In this document: positions 16,501 to 25,800 of the stretch, piece after piece
Layout: each line of letters begins with the position of its first letter
Position numbering within the stretch: the first letter of the stretch is position 1
Assembly (NCBI GenBank): GCA_004173355.1
Contig: SEAD01000001.1
Span: forward strand, 1-64,000
DNA: 64,000 nt
Reading direction: 5' to 3'
DNA from: Chitinophagaceae bacterium
GTDB taxonomy: Bacteria > Bacteroidota > Bacteroidia > Chitinophagales > Chitinophagaceae
The notes under the pieces: generated by a model
The model's database searches: none
Told to the model about the DNA's origin: nothing
What the model saw: the letters and a program-made list of their open reading frames with translations, nothing else
Program-made: the position numbers and the translations under genes

Positions 16501-19085
16501 CATTCAAACGTACCCGCACCAAGGTCTGTGGCCGTTGGGGTGTTATGACCGGAACTCCAGGCATAGGTGTAAGGACCAACGCCGCCGGTAACGGTCACGG
16601 TGGCCGAACCGTCGGATGTGCCGTAACAGGTTGCATTAACCTGCGAAGGAGTGATCACCAGCGCATCGGGTGCAGTGATAACGATGGTCTCCACAATCGA
16701 GCAACCACCGGCTGAAGTTACCAGGCAGGTATGTGTGCCGGGGGTAAGACCGGTTTCGGTTGCACTCGCACCACCGGTTGACCAGGCAAAGGTGTATGGC
16801 GCGCCGCCACCCGTTGGTGTGATCGTCGCTTCACCGGTTCCGTTGGCACATACCGGATCCACCTGTGATACCGCAAGGGTCATTGGTGTACCGGCAGTGA
16901 TCTCTACCTGTACGCTTGTGCCACAACCGTTCAGGTCATAGATAAAACAGGTATAGGTATCCGGTGTCAGGTTAATAGCTGTAGCAGTTGTTTGTCCCGA
17001 AGGCCACCAGAAATATTCATAACCCGGAGTACCGCCAGTCACTGCCACGGTAGCCGTTGCATTACCTGCACCGGCACATGTTTCGGCTGTAAATGAAGTG
17101 GTCGCGGTAACATAGTCCGGTTCAGTGATCGTAAATGTTTCGGTAATGGAGCATCCGTTGCCGTCGGTGATAATACATTCGTAGGTGCCGGCAGAAAGAC
17201 CGGTTTCTTCGTTGGATGTATTACCCGAACCCGTCCAGTTGTAGCTGTAGCTACCAGAACCACCGGTTACGGAAAGTGTTACTGTACCGTCGCTGCTGCC
17301 TGCGCAGACAGGATTGTAAATCGATGATGTCACCACCAGTGCAGCTGGTTCGGTGATGGTAGCGGAACGGGTGATGGAACAACCCGTTGCATCGGTGATG
17401 GTGCAGGTATAAGTTCCCGCAGCAAGACCGGTTGCCGTTGCAGCCGTGCCACCCGATGGCGCCCAGTTGTAGGTATAGGGACCAGTGCCTCCTGCGGGAG
17501 CGGTAACTGATGCAGTAGCCGTTGCCTCACCGGCACAGGTATTATTATCATGTGAAATGTTGCTGACAATCTGGGTAGGACCGGTAATGGTTACGTTCCG
17601 GCTGTTGCCACAACCATTCGCATCATACACCGTACAGGTGTATGAACCCGGGGCGAGACCAGTGGCTGTTGCCGTTGTTTGTCCCACCGGTACCCAGTTA
17701 TAAAAATAAGGTGCAGTACCACCGGTTACCACTACCGATGCTGTACCATCATTCGCGCCGAAGCAGGAAACATTGGTGCCCGATTTGCTGATAACCCTTG
17801 CAGGTGCTTCGGTGATAGTCACCGATCCTGAAGTTGTACAGCTGTTTGCCCCTGTGATTGTATAGGTATAAGTACCCGCAGCAAGATCGGTCACATGTGC
17901 AGTGTTTGCACCGGTTGACCAGCTGTAAGTATAAGGGGCTACCCCGCCGGTTGGGGTGAGGGTTGCTTCACCGGTTGCGTTGCCAAAACAGGCCACATTT
18001 ACCTGGCTTATTCCCACTGTCATGGCAGCACCTTCGGTGATGGTGAAACTGCGGGTAACCGAACAGCTGGTTGCATCCGTGATGGTGCAGGTATAGGTGC
18101 CGGCAATGAGTCCGGTTGCAGTAGCAGCCGTACCACCAGTTGGTGCCCAGCTGTAGGTCAGTGTGCCCACACCGCCGGAGGCCGCTACGGTGGCTGATCC
18201 GGTTGCCCCGCCGGCACAGGTGATATTTACCTGTGAGGAAGTCGCGACAATCTGGGGAGGTCCTGTAATGACAACACTCCGCGAGATCCCGCAGAGGTTA
18301 GCATCATATATTGAACAGGTGTAGGAGCCCGGTGCCAGTCCGGCCGCAGTGGCCGTGGTCTGTCCCCCGGGATACCAGTTGTAACTGTAAGGGGCCGTGC
18401 CACCCGTGGGTGCAACGGAAGCGGTGCCATCGCTGGCACCAAAGCAGGAAACGTTTGTGCTGGTTTTGACAGCACTGAGACCGGCTGGTTCAGTGACTTC
18501 AAAAGTTTCCGAACCACCGCAACTGTTTGCATCCATGACAAACACTTCATAAAAACCGGCTCCAAGATCGGTTTGTGAACTGACGCCATCACCGGAACCG
18601 GTCCAGTAGAAAGTATACGTACCGGTACCGCCTGTCGGGTTGAGGGAGATACTGCCATTGTTTGCACCGTTGCAGGTAAGGTTGGTGATGGTTGGGTTAA
18701 AACTGACTGCTGCAACCGAAAGGGTCACTGAAGATGAAATGACCGCAGGTCCACTCGAACCTTCTACGGTACACCGGTAGATATATCCGTTGAATGTTTC
18801 CGGGGCCATCGAGATGATAAGACTGGCATCGTTGACACCCGAATATTCATCTCCATCAGCCAGGTCTTCAAAACCGGCGCCCTTGTTGACCGACCACTGG
18901 TAGGTAACTGCATCGCTGGCTACGATAGAGAAAGTGGCATCACCAAACGGGCAGATCGCAGAACTGGATGGCTGTGTGGTGATGGATGCCGGCGTGGAGT
19001 TCACCCGGAATGAGTTGAATGCGATTAACGCGAGTACTAGCCAAACGCGCAACGGCAATGATCTTGCAGTCAGGAAAGGTTGCAT
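13530..19085 (-). CDS. giant SprB-repeat surface adhesin-like protein with T9SS type A tail
   Basis: An 1851-residue protein with a signal peptide (to about residue 30), an Ig-like domain (to about 125), 17 SprB-like modules of about 76 residues each (to about 1440), two PKD-like repeats with the shared phrase IGLAA (about 1440-1630), an Ig-like segment, and a C-terminal type A sorting domain starting LYVSPNPSNGQFRIRY. Each SprB module has the pattern CxGxxxGxAxxxxxGGxxPYxYxW...TGLxAGTYTCTITDxxGCS. SprB is the mobile gliding adhesin of Flavobacterium johnsoniae; similar repeats occur in many exported Bacteroidetes proteins. Surface adhesion is the likely role (inference); whether this cell glides cannot be told from here. 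Confidence 0.9.
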   Translation of the reverse strand: MQPFLTARSLPLRVWLVLALIAFNSFRVNSTPASITTQPSSSAICPFGDATFSIVASDAVTYQWSVNKGAGFEDLADGDEYSGVNDASLIISMAPETFNGYIYRCTVEGSSGPAVISSSVTLSVAAVSFNPTITNLTCNGANNGSISLNPTGGTGTYTFYWTGSGDGVSSQTDLGAGFYEVFVMDANSCGGSETFEVTEPAGLSAVKTSTNVSCFGASDGTASVAPTGGTAPYSYNWYPGGQTTATAAGLAPGSYTCSIYDANLCGISRSVVITGPPQIVATSSQVNITCAGGATGSATVAASGGVGTLTYSWAPTGGTAATATGLIAGTYTCTITDATSCSVTRSFTITEGAAMTVGISQVNVACFGNATGEATLTPTGGVAPYTYSWSTGANTAHVTDLAAGTYTYTITGANSCTTSGSVTITEAPARVISKSGTNVSCFGANDGTASVVVTGGTAPYFYNWVPVGQTTATATGLAPGSYTCTVYDANGCGNSRNVTITGPTQIVSNISHDNNTCAGEATATASVTAPAGGTGPYTYNWAPSGGTAATATGLAAGTYTCTITDATGCSITRSATITEPAALVVTSSIYNPVCAGSSDGTVTLSVTGGSGSYSYNWTGSGNTSNEETGLSAGTYECIITDGNGCSITETFTITEPDYVTATTSFTAETCAGAGNATATVAVTGGTPGYEYFWWPSGQTTATAINLTPDTYTCFIYDLNGCGTSVQVEITAGTPMTLAVSQVDPVCANGTGEATITPTGGGAPYTFAWSTGGASATETGLTPGTHTCLVTSAGGCSIVETIVITAPDALVITPSQVNATCYGTSDGSATVTVTGGVGPYTYAWSSGHNTPTATDLGAGTFECTITDAIGCSVTESFTISEGAAMIVSVSSTDITCNGANNGSATISASGGGPFTYSWTGGAGSAATATDLAAGTYQCTITGPGGCSVTETIIVSEPDPMVITKSGTDVTCFGANDGTATVDVTGGTAPYNYIWMPVNQMAATATNLAPGSYSCNVYDANGCGASRTVVITGPTQIVATLSKTDNSCYGATEGEASVSVTGGTGGYSYLWSSGGTGTSVNGLGAGSYSVTVTDNTGCSAVVDFTIEEGTPIIVTSVITDNKCHGGSEGAATISVSGGVAPFTYSWSSGGTSDTEEFLAAGTYECIITGANGCTYTETVVIGEPALLTAVKSATDETCFGAANGTASVVISGGTAPYFYTWLPGGQTTATATGLAPGNYTCTIYDANGCGFSRSVVVGGPTQIVLASTQVNALCSGSSTGSANVTATGGAGSYTYSWSPSGGTSSSATGLAAGTYTVTVTDASGCAAASVVTITDGLPIAVTGTVTNTGCAGTADGAITVSASGGSGVYSYSWAPSGGTGATATGLEAGTYTVTVLDAAGCSVTETFTITGKPTPTVNAITGETICNNSGSVGFTFSGSAVSGTTYSWSNDLPSIGLAAFGSGDIAAFTAINTGNSAVTANIIVIPEADGCQGAAESFTILVKPSARVNAVDDITICTGTEIPVVTISSPVAGTTFTWTNSEPAIGLAASGTGAMPVFTATNNTGAALVATITVTPESNGCTGDAEVFTITVNLPSVAPTGVTVSKGSTCGAGTVDLSVVGGSLGTGAEWKWYSGSCGGTLIGTGATLNNVPVSATTAFFVRAEGGCGASSCASASVTVNPVPVVTLTANGYLALQPGMNTRLKASVSPASGGDTYTWYRNGTAMTGITADNYDVTIDTRGTYMVKVTSINGCEGLSNEVKVKDSVSQRLYVSPNPSNGQFRIRYYSPSVFYGKRHMTIYDLDGKLIYQKVFTISDAYTVMDVNIMGVTQGTYIIVLGDAQNRVLTKEKIQVF
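13990..18700 (-). repeat. tandem SprB-like modules with higher-order order
   Basis: About 228-bp modules encode the 17 repeats and lie within the region given. Modules fall into classes: A (PGGQTTATATGLAPGSYTC, then GPTQIV), B (PSGGTAATATGLAAGTYTC), and C/D (TxSWSTG or other). The order from the N terminus is unclassified, A B C, A B D, A C D D, A B D, A B D. A modules recur about every 680 bp (near 18440, 17760, 17085, 16172 and 15492; the third gap is about 910 bp). Confidence 0.75.
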
Positions 19086-19173
19086 GGTATTTTCTTTAGG
19101 ATTCTTGGAACTTCAGGTAATGTTAAAAACAATAATTGCTATTTCTTAATGGTTTACACAAAACTTTCCCCTA

Positions 19174-19215
19174 ATCGTAGATTTACGAGGTATTATAACA
19201 ATCTACGATACGTAG
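19174..19215. promoter_or_regulatory. cluster of inverted repeats upstream of the adhesin gene
   Basis: ATCGTAGAT (19174-19182) is the exact inverse of ATCTACGAT (19201-19209). Smaller palindromes lie inside: CGTA-GATT-TACG at 19176-19187 and CTACG-ATA-CGTAG at 19203-19215. This is an operator-like or hairpin-forming arrangement in the divergent region between the adhesin and DUF2130 genes. Confidence 0.45.
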
Positions 19216-19292
19216 AAGGTCCACCGGCGGGGTCTGTTCGACGTTTGACAGGACGTTTGGCAGGTCATTTTCCCACCTCGCCCCCAACTTCC

Positions 19293-19300
19293 TAACTTTG
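19293..19300 (+). promoter_or_regulatory. -7 element of the DUF2130 gene
   Basis: TAACTTTG fits TAnnTTTG and lies 14 bases before the ATG at 19315. The leader would be about 8 bases. Confidence 0.55.
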
Positions 19301-19314
19301 CAAAAAAACCGTCC

Positions 19315-20547
19315 ATGCCTGCCGATATAAAATGTCCGAACTGTGGCCATGAATTTGAACCCAACGATGTGATCCGGGAAGAGGTGCAGCGCGAGCTGCG
19401 ATCGAAAGCTGCCGAATGGCAGAAACAGAAAACCGCTGAATTCCAGCAGGAACTCCAGAAAAAAGACCAGGAACACCAGGTACAGCTACAGGCTGAAAAA
19501 GGCCGGCTGCAACAGCAACTGGAAGCCAACCTGCGCCGGTCGATTACCGCCGACTACGAAGTACAGGTCAAAACGCTTCAGGAGAATAATCGGGAAAATG
19601 AGGAAAAACTGAAGCTTTCGAGGCAAAAAGAGCTCGAATTCCTGCGAAAAGAGGGCGAATTGAAGAATAAAGAGGCTGAATTGGAAATCACGATCCAGCA
19701 GAAACTGCAGTCGGAACGCGAGAAATTATCCGAAGACCTCCGCAAGCTGGAAGAGCAGAAATCAGCCGCCCGCGAGGGCGAATACCAGCTCCGGATGCGC
19801 GAGCTGGAAAAACAACTCGATGACCAGAAAAAGCTGGCCGAGGAAATGCGGCGCAAGGCAGAACAGGGATCGATGCAGTTGCAGGGGGAAGTCCAGGAAA
19901 TTGCACTCGAGGAAATGTTGCGGTCAGCCTTCCCTTTTGACCTGATCGGCGAAGTGGGTAAAGGCGTGCGCGGGGCCGACTGTATCCAGACCGTCCGCAA
20001 CAAATCCGGGCAGGAATGCGGCAAGATCATTTACGAAAGCAAACGGACCGAAAATTTCGGGGGCGACTGGATCGAGAAACTCAAGTCCGATATGCGGAGC
20101 CTCGGCGCGGATGTAGCCATCATCGTGACCAAGACCATGCCCCGCGGTATGGAGCGCTTTGGCGAAAAGGATGGCGTGTGGATCTGCAGTTTTGCCGAAC
20201 TCAAGGCCGTGGCACATATGCTCCGCGATGGAATTATCAAAGTGTCAGGAGCGCTCCGCAACCAGGTCAACAGCGGCGACAAAATGCAGCTGCTCTATAA
20301 TTACCTCACGAGTGGCGAATTTGCCGAACAATGGAACGCCATCCGCGAGGGATTCATGGGCATGCGGATTTCCATCCAGAAGGAACGCGATGCGATGGAA
20401 AAAATGTGGAAATCAAGGGAAAAACAACTCGATAAAGTATTGTTGAACGCGGCCCATGTCCGTGGCTCGATTGAAGGAATTGCAGGTATGGAATCCATTG
20501 ACCTGAACCTCCTGGACGGTCCCGATGAAGACGATATGGCCCACTGA
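19315..20547 (+). CDS. DUF2130 domain protein with coiled coil
   Basis: The 410-residue protein starts with a half zinc ribbon (CPNCGHEF, residues 7-14), continues with a long coiled coil (about 25-205, high in E/K/Q) and ends with the DUF2130 domain (about 205-400). In that domain a D (RGADCIQ) is followed by YESKRT, a D...ExK spacing that resembles PD-(D/E)XK nucleases; this is my reading, not proof. The protein is cytoplasmic and function is not established. It precedes purK by about 38 bases. Confidence 0.8.
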   Translation: MPADIKCPNCGHEFEPNDVIREEVQRELRSKAAEWQKQKTAEFQQELQKKDQEHQVQLQAEKGRLQQQLEANLRRSITADYEVQVKTLQENNRENEEKLKLSRQKELEFLRKEGELKNKEAELEITIQQKLQSEREKLSEDLRKLEEQKSAAREGEYQLRMRELEKQLDDQKKLAEEMRRKAEQGSMQLQGEVQEIALEEMLRSAFPFDLIGEVGKGVRGADCIQTVRNKSGQECGKIIYESKRTENFGGDWIEKLKSDMRSLGADVAIIVTKTMPRGMERFGEKDGVWICSFAELKAVAHMLRDGIIKVSGALRNQVNSGDKMQLLYNYLTSGEFAEQWNAIREGFMGMRISIQKERDAMEKMWKSREKQLDKVLLNAAHVRGSIEGIAGMESIDLNLLDGPDEDDMAH

Positions 20548-20573
20548 TTATCGCGGACATGACTGCCGATGAT

Positions 20574-20581
20574 TATATTTG
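20574..20581 (+). promoter_or_regulatory. -7 element just before purK
   Basis: TATATTTG ends 4 bases before the ATG at 20586. Transcription would begin at or beside the start codon, so the transcript could be nearly leaderless. The -33 box is weak. Confidence 0.45.
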
Positions 20582-20585
20582 CCAC

Positions 20586-21716
20586 ATGCAAAAAGTTGGG
20601 ATTCTTGGGGGCGGGCAACTCGGACGGATGCTGCTCCAGGCTGCGGCCAATTACCCCGTCGAAACATTTGTGCTTGAAAACGATGCGGAATGCCCCTCGG
20701 CCCATCTGTGTGACCATTTCACCAAAGGTGATATCCGCAGTTTTGATGCGGTCTATCAATTCGGGAAAGGCCTCGATGCCATCACGATCGAGATCGAAAA
20801 TGTAAATACCGAAGCGCTGGAAAAACTGGAATCGGAAGGCGTAAAAGTGTTCCCGAAACCATCGGTGCTAAAGACTATCCGCAACAAAATCCTCCAGAAA
20901 AAATATTATGCCGACAACTCGATCCCGAGTCCGGCGTACATTGTAACCGACAACCTGGCTGCATTACAGCAGCAGTCGGATTTCCTTCCTGCCGTGCACA
21001 AGATCGGTGAAGGCGGGTATGATGGCAAGGGAGTACAGGTGCTGCGCAAACCCGAGGATATCACCAAGGGGTTTGATGCGCCATCAGTCCTCGAAAAAAT
21101 GGTGGACATCGATAAGGAGATTGCCCAGATGGTGGCCGTCAGCAGCACGGGAGAGATTGCCCTCTATCCTCCTGTGGAAATGTTGTTTGACCATTCCCTG
21201 AACCTGCTTGATTTCCAGTTATGCCCCGCAACCATCAATGAGAAAACACTCTGGAAAGTAGAGGCCATCGCGGTACAGGTTGTAAAGAATTTTAAATCCC
21301 CGGGGATTTTTGCCATTGAACTTTTTGTAGACCGCTCCGGAGCCGTGCTGGTCAATGAAACCGCACCGCGTGTGCATAACAGCGGGCATCATACCATCGA
21401 AGCCCATTTCAGTTCACAGTTTGACATGTTATGGCGGATCATCCTTGGTTTCCCCCTGGGCAACACGGACGCGATCCTCCCATCGGTTATGGTAAACGTG
21501 ATCGGTGCTGAAGGTTACAGCGGCAAAGTAAAGTACGAGGGTCTGGAAGAAGTACTGGGCATCGACAACGCCTTTGTACACCTGTATGGGAAAAAAGCCA
21601 CCAAGCCTGGTCGTAAAATGGGTCATGTGACCGTCTTAAGTAAAGAAAAACAGGAATTGATCCACCAGGCCAACAAGATTAAGTCCCTGTTAAGCGTCCA
21701 ATCCACTTCCGATTAA
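20586..21716 (+). CDS. purK: N5-carboxyaminoimidazole ribonucleotide synthase
   Basis: A 376-residue ATP-grasp enzyme that makes N5-CAIR from AIR, bicarbonate and ATP in de novo purine synthesis. Seen: the N-terminal GILGGGQLGRM, the ATP-grasp loop GEGGYDGKGVQV (about 138-150), and ETAPRVHNSGHHTIEA (about 255-270), which carries active-site residues of the family. The start at 20586 gives the canonical N terminus; an ATG at 20559 would add 9 residues with no homologous role. purE lies about 5.7 kb downstream beyond an efflux operon. Confidence 0.95.
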   Translation: MQKVGILGGGQLGRMLLQAAANYPVETFVLENDAECPSAHLCDHFTKGDIRSFDAVYQFGKGLDAITIEIENVNTEALEKLESEGVKVFPKPSVLKTIRNKILQKKYYADNSIPSPAYIVTDNLAALQQQSDFLPAVHKIGEGGYDGKGVQVLRKPEDITKGFDAPSVLEKMVDIDKEIAQMVAVSSTGEIALYPPVEMLFDHSLNLLDFQLCPATINEKTLWKVEAIAVQVVKNFKSPGIFAIELFVDRSGAVLVNETAPRVHNSGHHTIEAHFSSQFDMLWRIILGFPLGNTDAILPSVMVNVIGAEGYSGKVKYEGLEEVLGIDNAFVHLYGKKATKPGRKMGHVTVLSKEKQELIHQANKIKSLLSVQSTSD

Positions 21717-21726
21717 ATAAACAATT

Positions 21727-22809
21727 GTGAAAACAGTAGCTTCCACCGGTTCACTTGCCATTCTCCTGACCCTTACCACCTTAACCGCCTGTGGCGACAA
21801 AAAAGACAAAAATGCGGCCGCCCCTGCCCCGAAAGCAGCTGCCGCCGCGGTCAAAGTAGACGGTTTCCTTGTCACCACCCAGGCATTTGCCGAAAATATA
21901 GAAGTGCCCGGCTCGGTCATTGCCAATGAAACGACCGTGATCAACCCCGAGATATCAGGCAGGCTGACCTACCTCAATGTGGCCGAAGGCCGCACCGTGG
22001 CAAAGGGAACACTGCTGGCCAAACTCTATGACGCGGACCTCCAGGCACAGCTTAAAAAACTGGAGGTACAGCTCAAGATTGCACAGACCAACGAAGGCCG
22101 CTCGGCCCAGCTGCTGAAAATTGAAGGGATCAGCAAGGCGGATTATGATGCAAGCCTTCTCAATGTAAATACGATCAAAGCCGATATGGAGATCGTACGC
22201 ACGGGTATAGTACGGACGGAGATCCGCGCCCCGTTCAGCGGTAAACTGGGTTTAAAAAATATCAGCCCAGGTGCATATGTAACCCCCAGTACCATCATTG
22301 CCGTGATCAACCAGGTGGGACAGCTGAAACTCGATTTCACCGTACCTGAAAAATATTCCGCGCAGATGAAGAACGGCAAGGTTGTACACTTCTCTTATGA
22401 AGGGTCGGATAAACTTTATACCGCAAAAATCAGTGCCACTGAGTCTTCTGTCACAGAAGCAACGAGGAGCCTGATGGTGCGCAGCCTGATCCAGGACAGC
22501 GACGAACGCCTGGTACCCGGCACATTTGCCAAAGTGCGGCTGAGCTTTGATCCTGATCCCAATGCTATCCTGATCCCTACGCAGGCCATCGTGCCACAGG
22601 CAAGGGGTAAAAAAATAGTATTGTACAAGTCAGGTATCGCAAAATTTGTGGATGTAACGACCAGTTCCCGTGACTCTGCCCGCGTGCAGGTGATTGAAGG
22701 GCTCAAGGCCGGAGATACCATCGTGACCACCGGCCTGCTGAGCGTCCGGCCCGATTCAAAAATCCAGCTGAACAAGGTGGTCAACACCGACAGCACCGGA
22801 AAAAAATAA
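21727..22809 (+). CDS. RND efflux periplasmic adaptor (MFP) lipoprotein
   Basis: A 360-residue HlyD/AcrA-type subunit. It begins with GTG and has a lipobox (TTLTAC, Cys at about residue 23) that anchors it to the inner membrane, then an Ala-rich linker, a biotinyl-lipoyl domain split by a helical hairpin (about 60-170, with RAPFSGKLGL), a beta-barrel and a membrane-proximal domain. It connects the pump encoded next to the outer-membrane channel. The pump gene follows after 28 bases. Confidence 0.92.
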   Translation: MKTVASTGSLAILLTLTTLTACGDKKDKNAAAPAPKAAAAAVKVDGFLVTTQAFAENIEVPGSVIANETTVINPEISGRLTYLNVAEGRTVAKGTLLAKLYDADLQAQLKKLEVQLKIAQTNEGRSAQLLKIEGISKADYDASLLNVNTIKADMEIVRTGIVRTEIRAPFSGKLGLKNISPGAYVTPSTIIAVINQVGQLKLDFTVPEKYSAQMKNGKVVHFSYEGSDKLYTAKISATESSVTEATRSLMVRSLIQDSDERLVPGTFAKVRLSFDPDPNAILIPTQAIVPQARGKKIVLYKSGIAKFVDVTTSSRDSARVQVIEGLKAGDTIVTTGLLSVRPDSKIQLNKVVNTDSTGKK

Positions 22810-22837
22810 TCTTAATGCGACGCCATAAATCCAGCGT

Positions 22838-25800
22838 ATGAACATTTCCGAGTTAAGTTTAAGGAGACCAATCCTGGCGATCGTGATGAATATCATCATC
22901 GTTGTTTTCGGGATCATCGGATTCAAGTTTCTCGGGATCCGCGATTACCCCGCGATTGACCCGCCCAATATCAGTGTACGTACCTCGTATGCCGGTGCAA
23001 ATGCAGATATCATCGAGACCCAGATCACCGAACCGCTGGAGAAGTCGATCAACGGTGTGGCAGGTATCAAAAACATGACATCTTCTTCCAGTAATGGAAC
23101 CAGTAATATCAATGTGGAGTTTGACCTGGGTATCGATCTCGAGGCTGCGGCCAACGATGTGCGCGACAAGGTATCGCAGGCACAGCGTTCATTGCCCCCG
23201 GACCTCGAAGCACCACCCGTGGTGTCAAAAGCAGACGCCAGCTCGGATGCGATCCTGAGCATGACTGTGCAGAGCAGCACGCGCAATCCACTCGAGATTA
23301 CGGAATATGCCAACAACGTGCTGGTGGAAAAACTCCAGACCATACCCGGTGTCAGTGGCATCCAGATCTGGGGCGAAAAACGGTATGCCATGCGGATCTG
23401 GATTGATCCGGCGAAACTCATCAGTTTTAGTCTCACCGCAGGTGATGTGGCGGCGGCCCTGACCCGCGAAAACGTGGAACTCCCTTCCGGTAAAATTACA
23501 GGCAATGCAACGGAACTTACAGTCCGTACATTCGGCCGGCTGAATACCGAAGACGAATTTGAAAATGTAATTATCAAAAATGTAAACGGTGCAGATGTAA
23601 AGATCAGGGACATTGGTGAAGCGGTACTTGGACCGGAGAATGAAGAAACCGCACTTCGCGAAAGCGGAATCCCGATGATCGCACTGGCGCTGGTACCGCA
23701 ACCCGGATCCAATTACGTATCTATCTCGGATGAATTTTACAAACGTCTCGACCAGATCAAAAAAGACGTTCCCGATGATATCAAAATCAATATCGCACTT
23801 GACCAGACGAGGTTCATCAAGAAGTCGATTTCCGAAGTTGAGGAGACGCTGATCATTTCGTTTATCCTTGTTGTAATTATCATTTACCTCTTTTTCCGCG
23901 ACTGGCTGATTGCTGTGCGGCCACTGATCGATATTCCCGTGTCACTGATCGGTGCTTTCTTTATCATGTACGTAATGGGTTTTACCATCAACGTACTTTC
24001 GTTACTCGCTATCGTACTTGCAACTGGTCTTGTGGTGGATGATGGTATTGTGGTGACGGAAAACATTTACAAGAAGATGGAACGCGGTATGGATAAATAC
24101 TCCGCGGCACTTCATGGATCCAAAGAAATTTACTTTGCGGTGATCGCGACCTCCATCACCCTTGCGGTGGTATTCCTGCCGATCATCTTCCTGCAGGGTT
24201 TCGTGGGTAGCCTGTTCCGTGAATTCGGGATGGTGGTTGCCGGTGCTGTACTGATCAGCGCCTTCGTTTCACTGACCCTCACCCCGGTGCTTAACGTTTT
24301 GCTTACCAAAAAAGGTGTTCATAAACACGGATGGTTCTACCGCAAAACCGAACCATTTTTCCGAGGTATGGAAAATGGTTACCAGCGCGCCCTGACAGCA
24401 TTTATGAAAGTCCGCTGGATTTCATTTGTTGTGATCGGTGCCTGCGGGATCCTGATATATTTTATCGGAGGCGGACTTCAATCCGAACTGGCACCCATGG
24501 AAGACCGCAGCCAGTTCAGGCTCCAGCTTTCAGCTCCTGAAGGGACCTCATTTGATGCCATGGACGAGTATGTGGATGACCTGACCACTTTCATGGTGGA
24601 TTCCGTGCCGGAAAAACAGATTGTGCTGTCGATTACTTCCCCTGGTTTCAGTGGCGGTAACGTCAACAATGGCACAGTGCGGGTTACCCTGAACGAGCCA
24701 AACGAACGCCAACGCTCGCAGGAAGAAATTGTGAACATGGTGAACCGCAACCTCGGGAAGTATAATGCCGGTCGCGCCTTTGCCATCCAGGAACAGACCA
24801 TCCAGGTAAACCGCCGCGGCGGACAGCCTATCCAGTTTGTGATCCAGAATAATAACTTCGAAAAACTGACCGCTGTCATCCAGCCATTCCTCGATGAAGC
24901 CAATAAAAGTGATGTACTCCAGCAGGTGGATGTGGACCTGAAGTTTAATAAACCCGAACTGCGGATCGTGATCGACCGGCTGAAGGCAAGTGAACTCGGT
25001 GTCAGTGTGAGTGCGATTTCCGAAACGCTGCAGCTGGCCTACAGCAACCGCCGTCTTGGATATTTCACCAAGGATGGCAAACAATACCAGGTAATGGGAC
25101 AGGTGGCACGCAGTGACCGCGATGACCCGAATGACCTGAAGACCCTGTTTGTCCGCAACAACCGGGATGAAATGATCAGCCTCGACAACCTGGTACTGGC
25201 CGAGGAATCCAATACCCCTCCCACTATCTATCACTTCAACCGGTATAAATCGGCAACGATCAGCGCAGGGCTTAAACCCGGGAAAACCGTAGGTGATGGC
25301 ATTGAGGAAATGAACCGGATCTCGGCCAAACTGATGGACGAGACATTCTCCACTGCGCTGTCTGGTTCATCCCGTGATTTCCAGGAAAGCAGCAGCAATA
25401 CCAGTTTTGCTTTCCTGCTCGCACTCGGGCTGATCTTCCTGATCCTGGCTGCCCAGTTTGAAAGCTTTATCGATCCGCTGATCATCATGATCACCGTGCC
25501 GCTGGCTATTGCCGGTGCGGTGCTTACACTCTGGCTCTTTGGGCATACACTGAATATCTTTTCGCAGATCGGTATGATTATGCTGATCGGGCTGGTGACC
25601 AAAAACGGGATCCTGATCGTGGAGTTTGCCAACCAGAACCGTAAACTGGGTATGGAAAAAAATGAAGCCGCGATCTATTCAGCGACCCAGCGACTACGCC
25701 CGATCCTGATGACCAGTCTCGCCATGGCGCTTGGCGCATTGCCTCTCGCACTTTCACTTGGCGCGGCCGCCACCAGCCGGATTCCGCTGGGTGTGGTGAT

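Noticed and set aside
13530-19085. Regularly spaced similar DNA segments that look like a CRISPR or satellite array
   Set aside because: The spacing (about 228 bp) encodes continuous protein modules in one open frame; no short repeat-spacer pattern or cas gene is present.
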